From the NCBI RefSeq assembly GCF_022758235.1, contig NZ_JALEBG010000001.1:620001-684000 (forward strand): 64,000 nucleotides of DNA, given 5' to 3'. The DNA comes from Pontibacter liquoris (GTDB lineage: Bacteria > Bacteroidota > Bacteroidia > Cytophagales > Hymenobacteraceae). Below are positions 34,472 through 44,662 of this stretch, piece after piece (position 1 is the first letter of the stretch; every line of letters starts with the position of its first letter). The notes beneath the pieces are model-generated. The model ran no database searches and was not told the origin of the DNA. It worked only from the letters and a program-made list of their open reading frames with translations. The position numbers and the translations under genes were made by a program.

Positions 34472-35482
34472 TTATAGCTTCTGCAAGAAGGCCAGGGTAT
34501 CCACGCCGTCGGCATAATCCCAGACCATGGGGCATTGGGCCTCTCCCAGCGGGATGCTGCCTTCCAGCCAGCCGTGTGCCGACACCACCACCTGTGTTTT
34601 GCTTTTTACTTCGGCCAGTTTATGCCGCAGGTCGGTCAGGCTGCTGAAGGTTTCATAGAAGAGCACCGAGATCGGCGACACGAGCTCCTGGCTGGGGCGT
34701 ACCAGCATAAAGCCGTTGTCGAAATGCGGCTCGCGGTTTACCAGCAGGATAGACTTGTTGTAGTCGTAGTTGTTCTGGTACTTATGGTGATCGAGCAGGG
34801 TGGCCCGGTGGGCATTGGCCTCAAAAAACTTGTCGAACGTATAGCCTTCGGGCACAAACACTTTGGATACGTTACGGCAGCCCAGCCCGTAATAGCGGAC
34901 AATATCCTCGCCGAGCGCCTTGAGGTCATCGGGTTCTTCATGCCCTGTGAGCACGGCTATACTTGTTCTGTTCTTGCGGATGATGTGGGGACGGCTGGCA
35001 AAATAATACTCAAAGTAACGGGCCGTGTTGTCGGAGCCGGTGGCAATCAGGGCATCGGCCTCTTTGAGCAACTCCACAAACTCGAACTGGTTGGCAAAAG
35101 CCGGCTCGATGCTCACCAGCAGGTTGGCCAGGCGCTTCATCAGGGGGGCATCGTCGGTACTCAGTTTTGCCAGCAGGTAGTGGCCGCTCAGCAGCACCGA
35201 CAGAAAATCATGAAAGCCCACCATCGGAATGTTGCCGGCCATTACCACGCCAACCTTTTTTGGTGTAACCTGTTTGAGGTGATACGGGTAAAGCCATTCA
35301 CGGAGGTATTGTTCCTCCAGCATCGTGATGATGCCATCCAGGGCTGCCGAGACATTGGCCTCATCGAACCAGGAATTGCGCGACAAAGCACTGTGGGCCC
35401 ATTCGCTGCGTTCGGCCGGGGTAAGGCGTTGGAGCTGTTTCCCCAGTTCTATAAAAGCTTCGATCCTGTTCTCTAAGGTCAT
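34472..35482 (-). CDS. LuxC-like acyl-CoA reductase
   Basis: A 336-residue aldehyde-dehydrogenase-fold enzyme of the acyl-CoA reductase (LuxC) family, which reduces acyl-CoA to aldehyde with NADPH. Seen: NIPMVGFHDFLSVLLSGH (nucleotide-binding part), ATGSDNTARYFEYYF, and the catalytic Cys in YYGLGCRNVSKVFVP. ATG 35482 (MTLENRIEAFIELG) is preferred over the ATG four codons earlier because family members usually begin this way. No lux or fatty-acid reductase partners adjoin; the gene is divergent from a 2x4Fe-4S ferredoxin, which suggests a shared redox role (inference). Confidence 0.85.
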   Translation of the reverse strand: MTLENRIEAFIELGKQLQRLTPAERSEWAHSALSRNSWFDEANVSAALDGIITMLEEQYLREWLYPYHLKQVTPKKVGVVMAGNIPMVGFHDFLSVLLSGHYLLAKLSTDDAPLMKRLANLLVSIEPAFANQFEFVELLKEADALIATGSDNTARYFEYYFASRPHIIRKNRTSIAVLTGHEEPDDLKALGEDIVRYYGLGCRNVSKVFVPEGYTFDKFFEANAHRATLLDHHKYQNNYDYNKSILLVNREPHFDNGFMLVRPSQELVSPISVLFYETFSSLTDLRHKLAEVKSKTQVVVSAHGWLEGSIPLGEAQCPMVWDYADGVDTLAFLQKL

Positions 35483-35509
35483 GGCAAATTGCATGCAGCG
35501 TAAAAATAA

Positions 35510-35947
<438 letters not shown>

Positions 35948-36292
35948 GTATAAATTATTAAAATAAAAGAACGCCTGCCCCGCATAAGGGCAGGCGTTTT
36001 TTTGTTCCTGTTCTGTATCAGGATTTCAGAATGAACGGATTACCAGGATTTAGAACACGCTCTCTGTTCCAAGTATAAAACAGGTGCCTATCCGGATTGC
36101 CTAAGTACTTTGAACAAGTTTAACATGAGTAGCCACTAAGCAGCCTGCAGGGGCAGGTATAAACAACTCCGTCTATTCAATTCTGAAAATCCTGATTCAG
36201 ATAACTATCGGCAATTATCAACCAAAAATTGCCACAAATTCCCTAATTTTACGCTTTGTATTTGCACTAACATAGGAATATACAAGCGTACG
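35948..36292. other. 345-base spacer with ferredoxin terminator
   Basis: It holds a terminator hairpin (ACGCCTGCCC / GGGCAGGCGT, T7) at about 35967-36003. The rest has two ordinary AAGTATA copies and an AT-rich lead to valS, with no convincing promoter match or further gene. Confidence 0.65.
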
Positions 36293-38923
36293 ATGTCGAT
36301 AGCAACTAAATATAACCCCAGGGAAGTAGAACAGAAGTGGTACGAGAGCTGGATGCAGCGCGGCTTCTTCCATTCGGAGCCTAACCCTAACAAAGAGCCT
36401 TATACCATTGTAATTCCGCCGCCAAACGTAACCGGCGTGCTGCACATGGGCCACATGCTCAACAATACCATCCAAGATATCCTCATCCGCCGGGCACGCA
36501 TGCAGGGCAAAGAAGCCTGCTGGGTACCGGGCACCGACCACGCTTCCATTGCCACGGAAGCAAAAGTAGTGGCGATGCTGAAAGAGCGGGGCATCGAGAA
36601 AAAAGATATTACCCGCGAAGAATTCCTCAAATATGCCTGGGAGTGGAAGGAGAAGTATGGCGGCATTATTTTAGATCAGCTGAAAAAGCTGGGCGCCTCC
36701 TGCGACTGGGACCGCACCCGCTTCACGATGGAAGAGGACCTGAGCGCTGCTGTGATCGAAGTGTTTGTGGACCTGTACCGCAAAGGCCTGATTTACCGTG
36801 GCGTGCGCATGGTGAACTGGGACCCGCAAGGCAAAACCGCGCTTTCGGATGAAGAAGTGATCCCGAAGGAAACGATGGCCAAAATGTACCACCTCCGGTA
36901 TGAAGTGGTAGCAGACGGAGCCGAGAAAACATACATTACCGTGGCTACCTCACGCCCCGAAACCATCATGGCCGACGTAGCGGTGGCGGTGAACCCGAAC
37001 GATGAGCGCTACACCCATCTGCACGGCAAGCAGGTGCGTATTCCGTTGCTGGGCAAAGTGATTCCGGTGATACTGGATGAGTATGTAAGTATAGATTTTG
37101 GTACAGGTGCCCTGAAAGTAACGCCGGCGCACGACCTGAACGATTATGCCCTTGGCCAGAAGCACAACCTGCCTATTATTGATATCCTGCACAACGACGG
37201 CACACTGAACGAAAAAGCCCAGTTATACATTGGCCAGGATCGTTTTGCCGCCCGCCGCAATATTGTAAAGGACCTGCAGGAAGCGGAACTGCTGGTGAAG
37301 ATAGAAGAATACCCAAGCGTGCTGCAAACCTCAGAGCGGACAGGTGCCGTGATCGAGCCGCGTTTGTCGATGCAGTGGTGGTGCAAGATGGATAAGATGG
37401 CCAAGCCGGCGCTGGATGCCGTGATGAACGATGACATCCGCCTGCACCCGCCCAAGTTCAAGAACATGTACCGCTCCTGGATGGAAAACATCCGCGACTG
37501 GTGTATTTCGCGCCAGCTGTGGTGGGGTCAGCAGATCCCGGCCTATTACCTGCCGGACGGCACCTTTGTGGTGGCCACCACGCCGGAAGATGCGCTTATA
37601 CTTGCCCGCAAGGAAAGCGGCAACGCTGACCTGCAACTAACCGACCTGCGCCAGGACGAAGATGTGCTCGACACCTGGTTCTCGTCGTGGCTGTGGCCGA
37701 TCTCCGTATTCGACGGCTTTAAAGACCCCGACAACAAAGATATTTTATACTACTACCCGACCAACGACCTGGTAACGGCCCCCGAGATCCTCTTTTTCTG
37801 GGTGGCCCGCATGATCATGGCCGGGTATGAGTTCCGAAATGAGCTACCTTTCCGCAACGTATACCTGACAGGCATTGTGCGCGATGCGCAGGGCCGCAAA
37901 ATGTCTAAGTCGCTGGGCAACTCGCCCGATCCGTTGGATCTGATCGAAACCTATGGCGCCGATGGCGTTCGCGCAGGCATGTTGTTCAGCTCGCCGGCCG
38001 GCAACGACCTGCTTTTCGACGAAAAACTGGTGGAGCAGGGCCGTAACTTCAGTAACAAGATCTGGAACGCTTTCCGTCTGATCAAAGGTTGGGAAGTGGA
38101 CGAAAACCTGCCCTGCCCGAACGAAACGGCTATCAGCTGGTTTGAGGCGCGCTTTAACCAGGCCTTTGTGCAGTTGGAAGATCACTTCGAGAAATTCAGG
38201 ATATCAGATGCCCTGCTCACCGTGTATAAACTGGTATGGGACGATTTCTGCTCCAACTACCTGGAGATGATTAAGCCCGCCTACCAGCAGCCCATCGATA
38301 AGCAGACGCTGGATGCAACGGTAGCCATACTGGAGAAAGTGCTGAAAGTGCTGCATCCGTTTATGCCGTTTATCACCGAGGAGATCTGGCACGAGCTGAA
38401 GGAGCGCAAGCCCAAAGAATACCTGATTGTGGCTCCCTGGCCGAAGAAGGATAAATTCGATAAGAGCATCGTGACCGGCATGGAGAGCATCCTGAACATT
38501 GTTGGTGCCGTGCGCAACATCCGTAATGCCAAGAACATCCCCAACAACAAGCAGCTCGACCTGGCTGTTAAAGTTATGAGCGAGGCTAAGTATGAGCAGT
38601 TCCTGGGCATTATCCGCAAGCTGGCAGGCATCAATGAAGTTAGCTTTGTAAGCGAGACGCAGGAAGGCGCGATCAGTTTTGTGGAAGGTGGCGATGAGTT
38701 CTTTATCCCGATGGAAGGCAACATTGACGTGGCTGCCGAGCGCGAGCGCCTGCAAAAGGAGCTGGAATACACGAAAGGTTTCCTGCTGGCAGTTCAGAAA
38801 AAGCTGAGCAACGAGCGTTTTGTGAGCGGTGCCCCGGAGGCCGTTATCACCAACGAGCGCAAGAAGCAGGCCGATGCCGAAGCCAAGATCAATGCCATCG
38901 AGCAAAGCCTGGCAACACTTTAA
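36293..38923 (+). CDS. valS: Valyl-tRNA synthetase
   Basis: An 876-residue class Ia synthetase that charges tRNA-Val. The ATP signatures are HMGH at residues 51-54 (in [12 protein letters not shown]) and KMSKS at 536-540 (in [10 protein letters not shown]). The editing CP1 domain lies between them ([15 protein letters not shown]), and the anticodon-binding domain and a C-terminal coiled coil ([16 protein letters not shown]) that grips the tRNA follow. The family-specific [12 protein letters not shown] is present. It is monocistronic and ends in a terminator. Its TAA stop forms part of TAAGTATA. Confidence 0.97.
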   Translation: MSIATKYNPREVEQKWYESWMQRGFFHSEPNPNKEPYTIVIPPPNVTGVLHMGHMLNNTIQDILIRRARMQGKEACWVPGTDHASIATEAKVVAMLKERGIEKKDITREEFLKYAWEWKEKYGGIILDQLKKLGASCDWDRTRFTMEEDLSAAVIEVFVDLYRKGLIYRGVRMVNWDPQGKTALSDEEVIPKETMAKMYHLRYEVVADGAEKTYITVATSRPETIMADVAVAVNPNDERYTHLHGKQVRIPLLGKVIPVILDEYVSIDFGTGALKVTPAHDLNDYALGQKHNLPIIDILHNDGTLNEKAQLYIGQDRFAARRNIVKDLQEAELLVKIEEYPSVLQTSERTGAVIEPRLSMQWWCKMDKMAKPALDAVMNDDIRLHPPKFKNMYRSWMENIRDWCISRQLWWGQQIPAYYLPDGTFVVATTPEDALILARKESGNADLQLTDLRQDEDVLDTWFSSWLWPISVFDGFKDPDNKDILYYYPTNDLVTAPEILFFWVARMIMAGYEFRNELPFRNVYLTGIVRDAQGRKMSKSLGNSPDPLDLIETYGADGVRAGMLFSSPAGNDLLFDEKLVEQGRNFSNKIWNAFRLIKGWEVDENLPCPNETAISWFEARFNQAFVQLEDHFEKFRISDALLTVYKLVWDDFCSNYLEMIKPAYQQPIDKQTLDATVAILEKVLKVLHPFMPFITEEIWHELKERKPKEYLIVAPWPKKDKFDKSIVTGMESILNIVGAVRNIRNAKNIPNNKQLDLAVKVMSEAKYEQFLGIIRKLAGINEVSFVSETQEGAISFVEGGDEFFIPMEGNIDVAAERERLQKELEYTKGFLLAVQKKLSNERFVSGAPEAVITNERKKQADAEAKINAIEQSLATL

Positions 38924-38941
38924 GTATAGCAATAGCCTTTA

Positions 38942-38987
38942 AAAACAAAGCGGCCGCTCTCTTCGTGGGAACGGCCGCTTTGTTTTA
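38942..38987. terminator. Bidirectional terminator after valS
   Basis: A 13-base stem AAAGCGGCCG / CGGCCGCTTT-type with A and T runs on both sides, between convergent valS and the hypothetical gene at 38998. Confidence 0.88.
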
Positions 38988-38997
38988 AGGCTATTTC

Positions 38998-39603
38998 TTA
39001 ATTCACTGTACTTTTCAGGAGGCGGTTTACTTCCTGCTCTAGTTGGGGCAACACATCCACCAGACCTTCTTTTTTGCGGGCATAGCCAAGCTGCACCTGC
39101 CGCTCCCCAATGCTGTAGGTCAGCAAGCCCTGGTCCTGCTCGGTGAGGTAGTATAGCTTCAGCGGGTTGGATGCCGTTGCGACAGCATAGGTCCGGAAGG
39201 TGAAATTGTTGGTGATATGCTGCCGGGTGGGCGGGCGGTTATCCAGGTATTGCTGCGTTACCACGGTGTCCAGGTGCACGGTGCTTCGGATCTGGTAAAT
39301 CGTTCGGATCTCACCGGCTGCAAATTGCCACTTGTCTACCTGGTGATTACCCTGCCGGTTGGTCGTATACGTGGCCTGCGAGAGGTCCATACCTGCGGCA
39401 ACTGCAAAAAGCTGCAGATCGGCGGCTACCGTTTGCAGCGAAGGTGAGGCAGAACCGTTATCGCTGATGTAATAGCCGCTGTTGCCCTGTAGCCTGGCCA
39501 GGTCCTGCGCCATGTCCTGTTGCAGCAGTAGCGTGTCGGGCGTGCCAAGTATAAACAGTGGGAGCAGCCACGGAAGTATCGTATGGATGAACAGCATCGG
39601 CAT
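38998..39603 (-). CDS. Hypothetical exported protein
   Basis: A 201-residue protein with an N-terminal hydrophobic stretch (PMLFIHTILPWLLPLFILG) that looks like a signal peptide, and a beta-rich body (TVVTQQYLDNRPPTRQHI, FRTYAVATASNPLKLYYLTE). No family is recognised. It lies 45 bases downstream of another small membrane-anchored hypothetical on the same strand; the two may form an operon. Codon use is like that of its neighbours. Confidence 0.65.
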   Translation of the reverse strand: MPMLFIHTILPWLLPLFILGTPDTLLLQQDMAQDLARLQGNSGYYISDNGSASPSLQTVAADLQLFAVAAGMDLSQATYTTNRQGNHQVDKWQFAAGEIRTIYQIRSTVHLDTVVTQQYLDNRPPTRQHITNNFTFRTYAVATASNPLKLYYLTEQDQGLLTYSIGERQVQLGYARKKEGLVDVLPQLEQEVNRLLKSTVN

Positions 39604-39648
39604 CAGTTTTTAGTTTATACTTCCTGTACTCAAAATACATGCCTTTCT

Positions 39649-40164
39649 TTACAAACCCGAGTTATCGATCACTGTCCAGCTGATGGCGCCGTTGTTGACC
39701 GTATACTTCAGCAGCAGGTAGCCGCCGTTGTGGCCGTCCTCGTAGTAGGCCAGGGCATAGCGGTCGTTCAGGATGCGGCTGTCGCGGATGGCCATGGTGC
39801 CGCCCATGGTGCCTTTTGCAGAAATCAGTTTGTCCTGGTTCCGGTTCAGATCATTCAGCAGATCGGATTCCGGGTTTTTCAGGCCTTTTCGCTGCAACCG
39901 GGCAATATCGCTTTCACTCAGCGAGCCCAACTCATCCACAAAAGCAGCTCCGCCCGGAGGTACCAGTTCCATGGTGTCGGGCGCCGGCACAATACTTTCC
40001 AGCGAGTCTACGGCTGCTTCTTTCTGTTCCAGGTTTTTATCTATTTTTTCTACCTGCTTATCGGCAATCGCCAGGCGGCTTTCCGCCTCGTGTTTCTGCC
40101 AGTAAAAGTAAATAGCCAGGAACAGGAAAATGATGGCCAGGATCGAAGGAAGGATGTTTTTCAT
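39649..40164 (-). CDS. Hypothetical single-pass membrane protein with coiled coil
   Basis: A 171-residue protein: one N-terminal membrane helix (ILPSILAIIFLFLAIYFYW), a charged helical stretch that predicts as coiled coil (about residues 24-55, with heptad-like spacing), then a soluble domain ending YLLLKYTVNNGAISWTVIDNSGL. No family is recognised. The topology suggests the C-terminal domain is in the periplasm. It precedes the exported hypothetical at 38998 on the same strand. Confidence 0.68.
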   Translation of the reverse strand: MKNILPSILAIIFLFLAIYFYWQKHEAESRLAIADKQVEKIDKNLEQKEAAVDSLESIVPAPDTMELVPPGGAAFVDELGSLSESDIARLQRKGLKNPESDLLNDLNRNQDKLISAKGTMGGTMAIRDSRILNDRYALAYYEDGHNGGYLLLKYTVNNGAISWTVIDNSGL

Positions 40165-40262
40165 AGCGTAGTGCGCTTTATTACTTTGGCCGGAAAGATG
40201 GGAAGAAATTATGTAAAAGCAAAGGACAGGTGTGCCGCGGGCGGTCTCTTAACCAGGTGGTG

Positions 40263-40823
40263 CTACTCCACTGTTAAAGGCGGCCCCACCACTTCCATGT
40301 CGTTGTCTGCAAAGATTTGGGCGATGCGCTCCTGGGAGGGTTCCTCCGTTAAATTGGCCATCGTGACAAAGAAGTTCTCCAGCTTACCAGCGGGCTGCAC
40401 GATCACCGTCATCTTTCCGCTCTGGCTAAGCTGCGTCCAGGCATGCGGTACTTTCCGGGGTAGAAAAATGCTGTCGCCTGTTTTAAGCTGGTGTTTATCC
40501 GGGCCTACCTGGAATTGGTACGCTCCTTCCAGCACGTAGAAAATCTCGTCCTGCGCATGATGCAGGTGCAGCGGCGTTCCTCTTTTGGGCGATAAGCTGG
40601 TCTGCTCGAATATGGCCAGTGCCCCGTTGTTGTCTTTCCCGGATACTTTCACATCCAGCACATTCTCGTTTACGCCCTTGAGTCTCAGGTGCCCGTGGTA
40701 CCTGCCTTCTCCGGCGCTGACTTTGAAACCCTTTTCGCCCCCGAAAGTATAGGGAGTTGTTTTTGCAAAGGCAGCAAGCGGAACAGCCGCCAGCAGCAAG
40801 CCAATAAAGTTGCTTCGTTTCAT
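40263..40823 (-). CDS. Exported cupin-domain protein
   Basis: A 186-residue single cupin with an N-terminal signal (MKRSNFIGLLLAAVPLAAFA). The metal site is GTPLHLHHAQDEIFYVLEG (the His-x-His...Glu of motif one) and a second motif around IFLPRKVPHAWTQ. ATG 40823 is chosen because it opens the signal sequence. Related proteins are annotated loosely as quercetin dioxygenase-like; substrate and activity cannot be told from the sequence. No partners adjoin. Confidence 0.82.
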   Translation of the reverse strand: MKRSNFIGLLLAAVPLAAFAKTTPYTFGGEKGFKVSAGEGRYHGHLRLKGVNENVLDVKVSGKDNNGALAIFEQTSLSPKRGTPLHLHHAQDEIFYVLEGAYQFQVGPDKHQLKTGDSIFLPRKVPHAWTQLSQSGKMTVIVQPAGKLENFFVTMANLTEEPSQERIAQIFADNDMEVVGPPLTVE

Positions 40824-40890
40824 GTCGGTGAGGTTTAATTTGTGCAGCAATAGCCTCTCCGGTTGTACGTAAAACGTGCGTTTCAGAAGG

Positions 40891-40941
40891 CCTATACTAT
40901 AAAGCCTGCCCCAGAGGCTGGGGCAGGCTTTATAGTATAGG
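40891..40941 (-). terminator. Long hairpin terminator after the E2 gene
   Basis: A 22-base-pair perfect stem: CCTATACTATAAAGCCTGCC plus CC at 40891-40912 pairs with GG plus GGCAGGCTTTATAGTATAGG at 40920-40941, with a seven-base loop. It is unusually long. It lies between the E2 stop (40956) and the cupin start (40823). Confidence 0.85.
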
Positions 40942-40955
40942 GGAGAAGCTCAGGC

Positions 40956-42308
40956 TTAGATAATGGTATTCACATCAAAGTTCTCGAGGTAATCGGCCAC
41001 ACGGCGCACAAACATACCTCCCAGCGAACCATCTACCACGCGGTGGTCGTAGGAGTGCGACAGGAACATAAAGTGGCGGATGCCGATCAGGTCGCCTTCC
41101 GGTGTCTCGATCACGGCCGGCTTCTTTTTGATAGCGCCCACCGCCATAATGGCTACCTGCGGCTGCATGATGATAGGCGTACCCATCACGTTGCCAAACG
41201 AGCCTACATTTGATACGGTATAAGTACCGCCCGCCAGATCGTCCGGTGTCAGCTTGTTGAGGCGGCCGCGGTTGGCCAGATCGTTTACTTTTTTGGTCAA
41301 TCCGTTCAGGTTCAGCTGGTCGGCATTCTTGATATTGGGCACGATCAGGTTACCGCTGGGCAGCGCTACGGCCATACCCACGTTGATGTCTTTGTGACGG
41401 ATGATGGTACTGCCATCCACTGACACGTTGATCATCGGGAAATCTTTGATCGCTTTGGCAATGGCTTCGATAAAGAGGGGCGTAAAGGTCAGGTTCTCGC
41501 CTTCGCGCTTCTTGTACACATCCTTCCATTTGTTGCGCCAGTTCACCAGGTTGGTCACGTCGGCCTCTACAAACGAGGTAACGTGCGGCGAAATGCGCTT
41601 GCTGTCCACCATGCGGTCGGCAATCATTTTGCGCATGCGGTCCATTTCGATCATCTCTACGTTGCCCGTGTACGAAGCCGCCGGCTTAACGACAGGTGCG
41701 GCCTGCGGCTGGGTGGCCGGAGCCGCCTGTGGCGCTGCCACAGGGGCCGGAGTTGTTGCCTGTGGTTGTGGCGCGGCCTGCTGCGGCGCGTTGCTGCGGT
41801 TCTCTACGTACGCCAGGATATCTTTTTTAGACACGCGGCCTTCGTTGCCAGTACCAGGTATAAACTCCAGTTCCTGCATCGAAATGCCTTCTTCGCGGGC
41901 GATGTTGAGCACCAGCGGCGAGTAGAAACGGCCTGAAGCAGGTTCGTCGAGTTTGGCAAAGGCATCGCTTGGTGCCATAGCGGCAAGCGTTTGCTGCGGC
42001 GCAGCTTCCGGTACAATAGCAGCAGGTGCCTTGGCCGCCGGAGCGGGAGCCGAATCGGTTGCTTCACCATCGGTTGCAATAATGGCTATTGGGGCGCCTA
42101 CCGCCACCACGTCGCCTTCCTGTACCAGTATCTCTTTCAGTATACCGCCTTGTATGGCAGGTACCTCGGTATCCACTTTATCGGTTGCTACTTCCAGCAC
42201 CGACTCATCCTGCTCAATGGTATCGCCTACGCTTTTGAGCCATTTCAGAACGGTACCTTCCATGATACTCTCGCCCATCTTGGGCATAACCATTTCTACA
42301 AGTGCCAT
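40956..42308 (-). CDS. 2-oxoacid dehydrogenase E2, dihydrolipoyl acyltransferase
   Basis: A 450-residue E2 core subunit. The lipoyl domain (1-80) has the lipoylated Lys44 in EVATDKVDTEV. An Ala/Pro-rich linker leads to a peripheral subunit-binding domain at about 126-170 (FYSPLVLNIAREEGISMQEL, then GNEGRVSKKDIL), then a second Pro/Gln/Ala-rich linker (171-215), and the catalytic domain with His422 in SYDHRVVDGSLGG. E2 acyltransferases serve pyruvate, 2-oxoglutarate or branched-chain oxoacid dehydrogenases. No E1 or E3 gene is next to it, so the substrate is not decided; sequence style suits a branched-chain or pyruvate type in Bacteroidota. Confidence 0.93.
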   Translation of the reverse strand: MALVEMVMPKMGESIMEGTVLKWLKSVGDTIEQDESVLEVATDKVDTEVPAIQGGILKEILVQEGDVVAVGAPIAIIATDGEATDSAPAPAAKAPAAIVPEAAPQQTLAAMAPSDAFAKLDEPASGRFYSPLVLNIAREEGISMQELEFIPGTGNEGRVSKKDILAYVENRSNAPQQAAPQPQATTPAPVAAPQAAPATQPQAAPVVKPAASYTGNVEMIEMDRMRKMIADRMVDSKRISPHVTSFVEADVTNLVNWRNKWKDVYKKREGENLTFTPLFIEAIAKAIKDFPMINVSVDGSTIIRHKDINVGMAVALPSGNLIVPNIKNADQLNLNGLTKKVNDLANRGRLNKLTPDDLAGGTYTVSNVGSFGNVMGTPIIMQPQVAIMAVGAIKKKPAVIETPEGDLIGIRHFMFLSHSYDHRVVDGSLGGMFVRRVADYLENFDVNTII

Positions 42309-42459
42309 ATGTCGTTAATTTCTAAGATGCTGGATTTTAGACGTTAGATTTTAGACGCAGATAAATCACTAAAGTAAGCAACTACTTACGCGCAGAGGAT
42401 TCTACTGTCTGGCATCTATATACTAATATCTATTTTGAAACAAAGTTAAGGATTTTACC

Positions 42460-43719
42460 CTATTCCTCAACCGCAGCACCTAAACTTTGCCGAATCAGGT
42501 TCAAAACCGCCATAGCGGTATATTCGATGTTGAGCAGCCTGTTTTTGTTGAAATAAAGCTGCCGGGCTTCGGTTTTATACTTGTCGGCATACGCAATCCA
42601 GATGGTGCCCACCGGTTTGTCGGGGGTGCCGCCGTCGGGACCGGCAATGCCGCTGGTCGCTACGCCTATACTTGTCCCGAATTTCAGGCGTACATTTTCG
42701 GCCATCTCCCGCACGGTGGCTTCACTTACGGCGCCATGCTGCGCCAGGGTTTCAGCTTTTACCTGCAGCTCGCGCATTTTTACCTCGTTGTGGTAGGCAA
42801 TCACGCTGCCCTGGTAGTAGCTAGAGCTGCCTGCTATACTGGTGAGTTTGTGGGCCAGTAAGCCGCCTGTGCAGCTTTCGGCGGTGGCTATGGTCAGGCC
42901 TTTTTCTTTTAAAAGCCGCCCGATGGCTTCCTCCAGGGGCACCTCGCCATAAGCAAAAATATAGTTCGGGATGATGTGCGACAACTTAGCCGTTTCTGTT
43001 TGCAGTTCCCGATCCAGCAGTTCGGCATGATCGCCCTGGCCGGTCAGGCGCAGGCGCACGCCTCCCAGGTGGGGTAGATAGGCGAGTTTAAGGTGCGGGG
43101 GCAGGTGCGTTTCCCAGTCTTCCAGCTTATCGGCAAGGATGGATTCGGCCAGGCCGGTGGTCTGCACCACGCTGTGCCGGATCACCGGGGTTTTAAAATT
43201 AGCCTTCAGTTTTACCAGCACCGTGTCGGTCATCATGCGCTTCATTTCGAACGGCACGCCCGGCATCGACACAAATATTTTCCCGTCTTCTTCAAACCAC
43301 ATACCAGGTGCTGTGCCCAGCACGTTCCGGACAGGCGTGCAGCTTTCCGGCAGGAACGCCTGCTGGCGGTTGAGCTCGGTTATTGGGCGGCCCCTTTTCG
43401 AGAAGATCTCCGTTACATCGGCCAGGGAGGGCTCGTGCAGCCGGAGCGTAGTATGAAAGTAGTCGGTCAGCACCGTTTTGGTCAGGTCATCTTTGGTAGG
43501 GCCCAGGCCGCCGGTTATCAGAATCACATCGGCTCTGCCGCGGGCAGCATCCAAGGCCTGCACAATATGGCCGGCATCATCAGAAATAGACGTGATCTGC
43601 TGTACCTTTATGCCAATATTGGTGAGCTCGGTACCTAACCAGGCCGAGTTTGTATCCACGATCTGGCCGTAGAGAATTTCGTCTCCGATGGTGATGATCT
43701 CTGCGATAACTGCTTTCAT
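42460..43719 (-). CDS. cinA: CinA family protein
   Basis: A 419-residue two-domain protein: an N-terminal COG1058/MoaB-like domain (EIITIGDEILYGQIVDTNSAW, ILITGGLGPTKDDLT) with ADP-ribose pyrophosphatase activity in studied members, and a C-terminal NMN deamidase domain (LTIATAESCTGGLLAHKLT, ATSGIAGPDGGTPDKPVGT) with the serine-lysine type active site. It recycles NAD-cycle by-products, and in some species is linked to competence and DNA damage. It is divergent from the DUF4197 gene with 66 bases between. Confidence 0.93.
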   Translation of the reverse strand: MKAVIAEIITIGDEILYGQIVDTNSAWLGTELTNIGIKVQQITSISDDAGHIVQALDAARGRADVILITGGLGPTKDDLTKTVLTDYFHTTLRLHEPSLADVTEIFSKRGRPITELNRQQAFLPESCTPVRNVLGTAPGMWFEEDGKIFVSMPGVPFEMKRMMTDTVLVKLKANFKTPVIRHSVVQTTGLAESILADKLEDWETHLPPHLKLAYLPHLGGVRLRLTGQGDHAELLDRELQTETAKLSHIIPNYIFAYGEVPLEEAIGRLLKEKGLTIATAESCTGGLLAHKLTSIAGSSSYYQGSVIAYHNEVKMRELQVKAETLAQHGAVSEATVREMAENVRLKFGTSIGVATSGIAGPDGGTPDKPVGTIWIAYADKYKTEARQLYFNKNRLLNIEYTAMAVLNLIRQSLGAAVEE

Positions 43720-43785
43720 AAATATTTTGGTCTGATTTGTGCGTAGATTACGAAAACTGATTCAAGTTAAAGATGTTCTGACGAT

Positions 43786-44520
43786 ATGAAAAAACAAGTT
43801 TACGCATCACTCCTTCTCCTTAGCCTCGGAGCTTCGGCCTGTACCGTGGCCGAGGTGCAGCGCACCATGGGCGATGTGCTGGCAGGCACGGCAACCGGAA
43901 GCCCCGTAACCAGCTCCGAAGTAGCCATGGGGCTGAAGCAAGCCCTGGAAATCGGCATTAAGAGCGGTGCCGGGCAGGCCTCTCAGACCGATGGCTACTA
44001 CAAAAACTCATTGATCCGTATTCCGTTTCCGGAAGATGTGCAGCGCGTGGAAAACACGTTGCGCAAAGTGGGCCTGGGCAGCGAGGTAGATAAGTTTATA
44101 CTGACCCTGAACCGCGGCGCCGAAGATGCAGCCAAGAGCGCGGTGCCTATTTTCCTGAGCGCCATCAAGCAAATGACCATTGCCGATGCCTGGGCCATCC
44201 TGCGGGGCGACAAAGATGCGGCTACCCAATACCTGAAGCGTACTACCTCGCAGCAACTCTACACTGCCTTTAGCCCGGTGATGGTACAATCATTGGAGAA
44301 AACGAATGCTACCCGTTACTATGCCAATATTGTAGGCGAGTACAACAAAATTCCGCTTGTGCAGAAAGCTAATCCAGACTTGAAGGATTATGCCACTCGC
44401 AAAGCTATAGACGGGTTATTTACGCTAGTAGCCCAGGAAGAGGCCAATATCCGCGAAAACCCGGTGGCCCGCACTACCGAGCTGCTGCGCCGGGTTTTTT
44501 CCCGACAAAGCCCATCCTAA
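43786..44520 (+). CDS. DUF4197 lipoprotein
   Basis: A 244-residue protein with a lipoprotein signal (LSLGASACTV, Cys19). The body matches DUF4197: LKQALEIGIKSGAGQASQTD, IRIPFPEDVQRVENTLRKVG, and FLSAIKQMTIADAWAILRG, mostly helical. The family is widespread in Gram-negatives and has no known function. A terminator follows. It is transcribed alone. Confidence 0.87.
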   Translation: MKKQVYASLLLLSLGASACTVAEVQRTMGDVLAGTATGSPVTSSEVAMGLKQALEIGIKSGAGQASQTDGYYKNSLIRIPFPEDVQRVENTLRKVGLGSEVDKFILTLNRGAEDAAKSAVPIFLSAIKQMTIADAWAILRGDKDAATQYLKRTTSQQLYTAFSPVMVQSLEKTNATRYYANIVGEYNKIPLVQKANPDLKDYATRKAIDGLFTLVAQEEANIRENPVARTTELLRRVFSRQSPS

Positions 44521-44544
44521 TGGTTAGGGGCTTTTACTAAAAGA

Positions 44545-44585
44545 AACACCCGCCTTACTCAGAAGTATAGCGGGTGTTTTTTTTA
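44545..44585 (+). terminator. Terminator of DUF4197 gene
   Basis: AAACACCCGC and GCGGGTGTTT arms with an AAGTATA copy in the loop, then T8. Confidence 0.85.
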
Positions 44586-44662
44586 ATGGAACATAAAGCG
44601 TTGAATAAAAGTACAATACAGCACACTTTAGTAGCCGCGCCCGCTAGCTGACAGGAGAGACT

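Noticed and set aside
39583..40539. 318-codon plus-strand open frame
   Set aside because: It runs across three minus-strand genes, two of which have clear signal or membrane segments and one a cupin fold; its own product has no recognisable motif.
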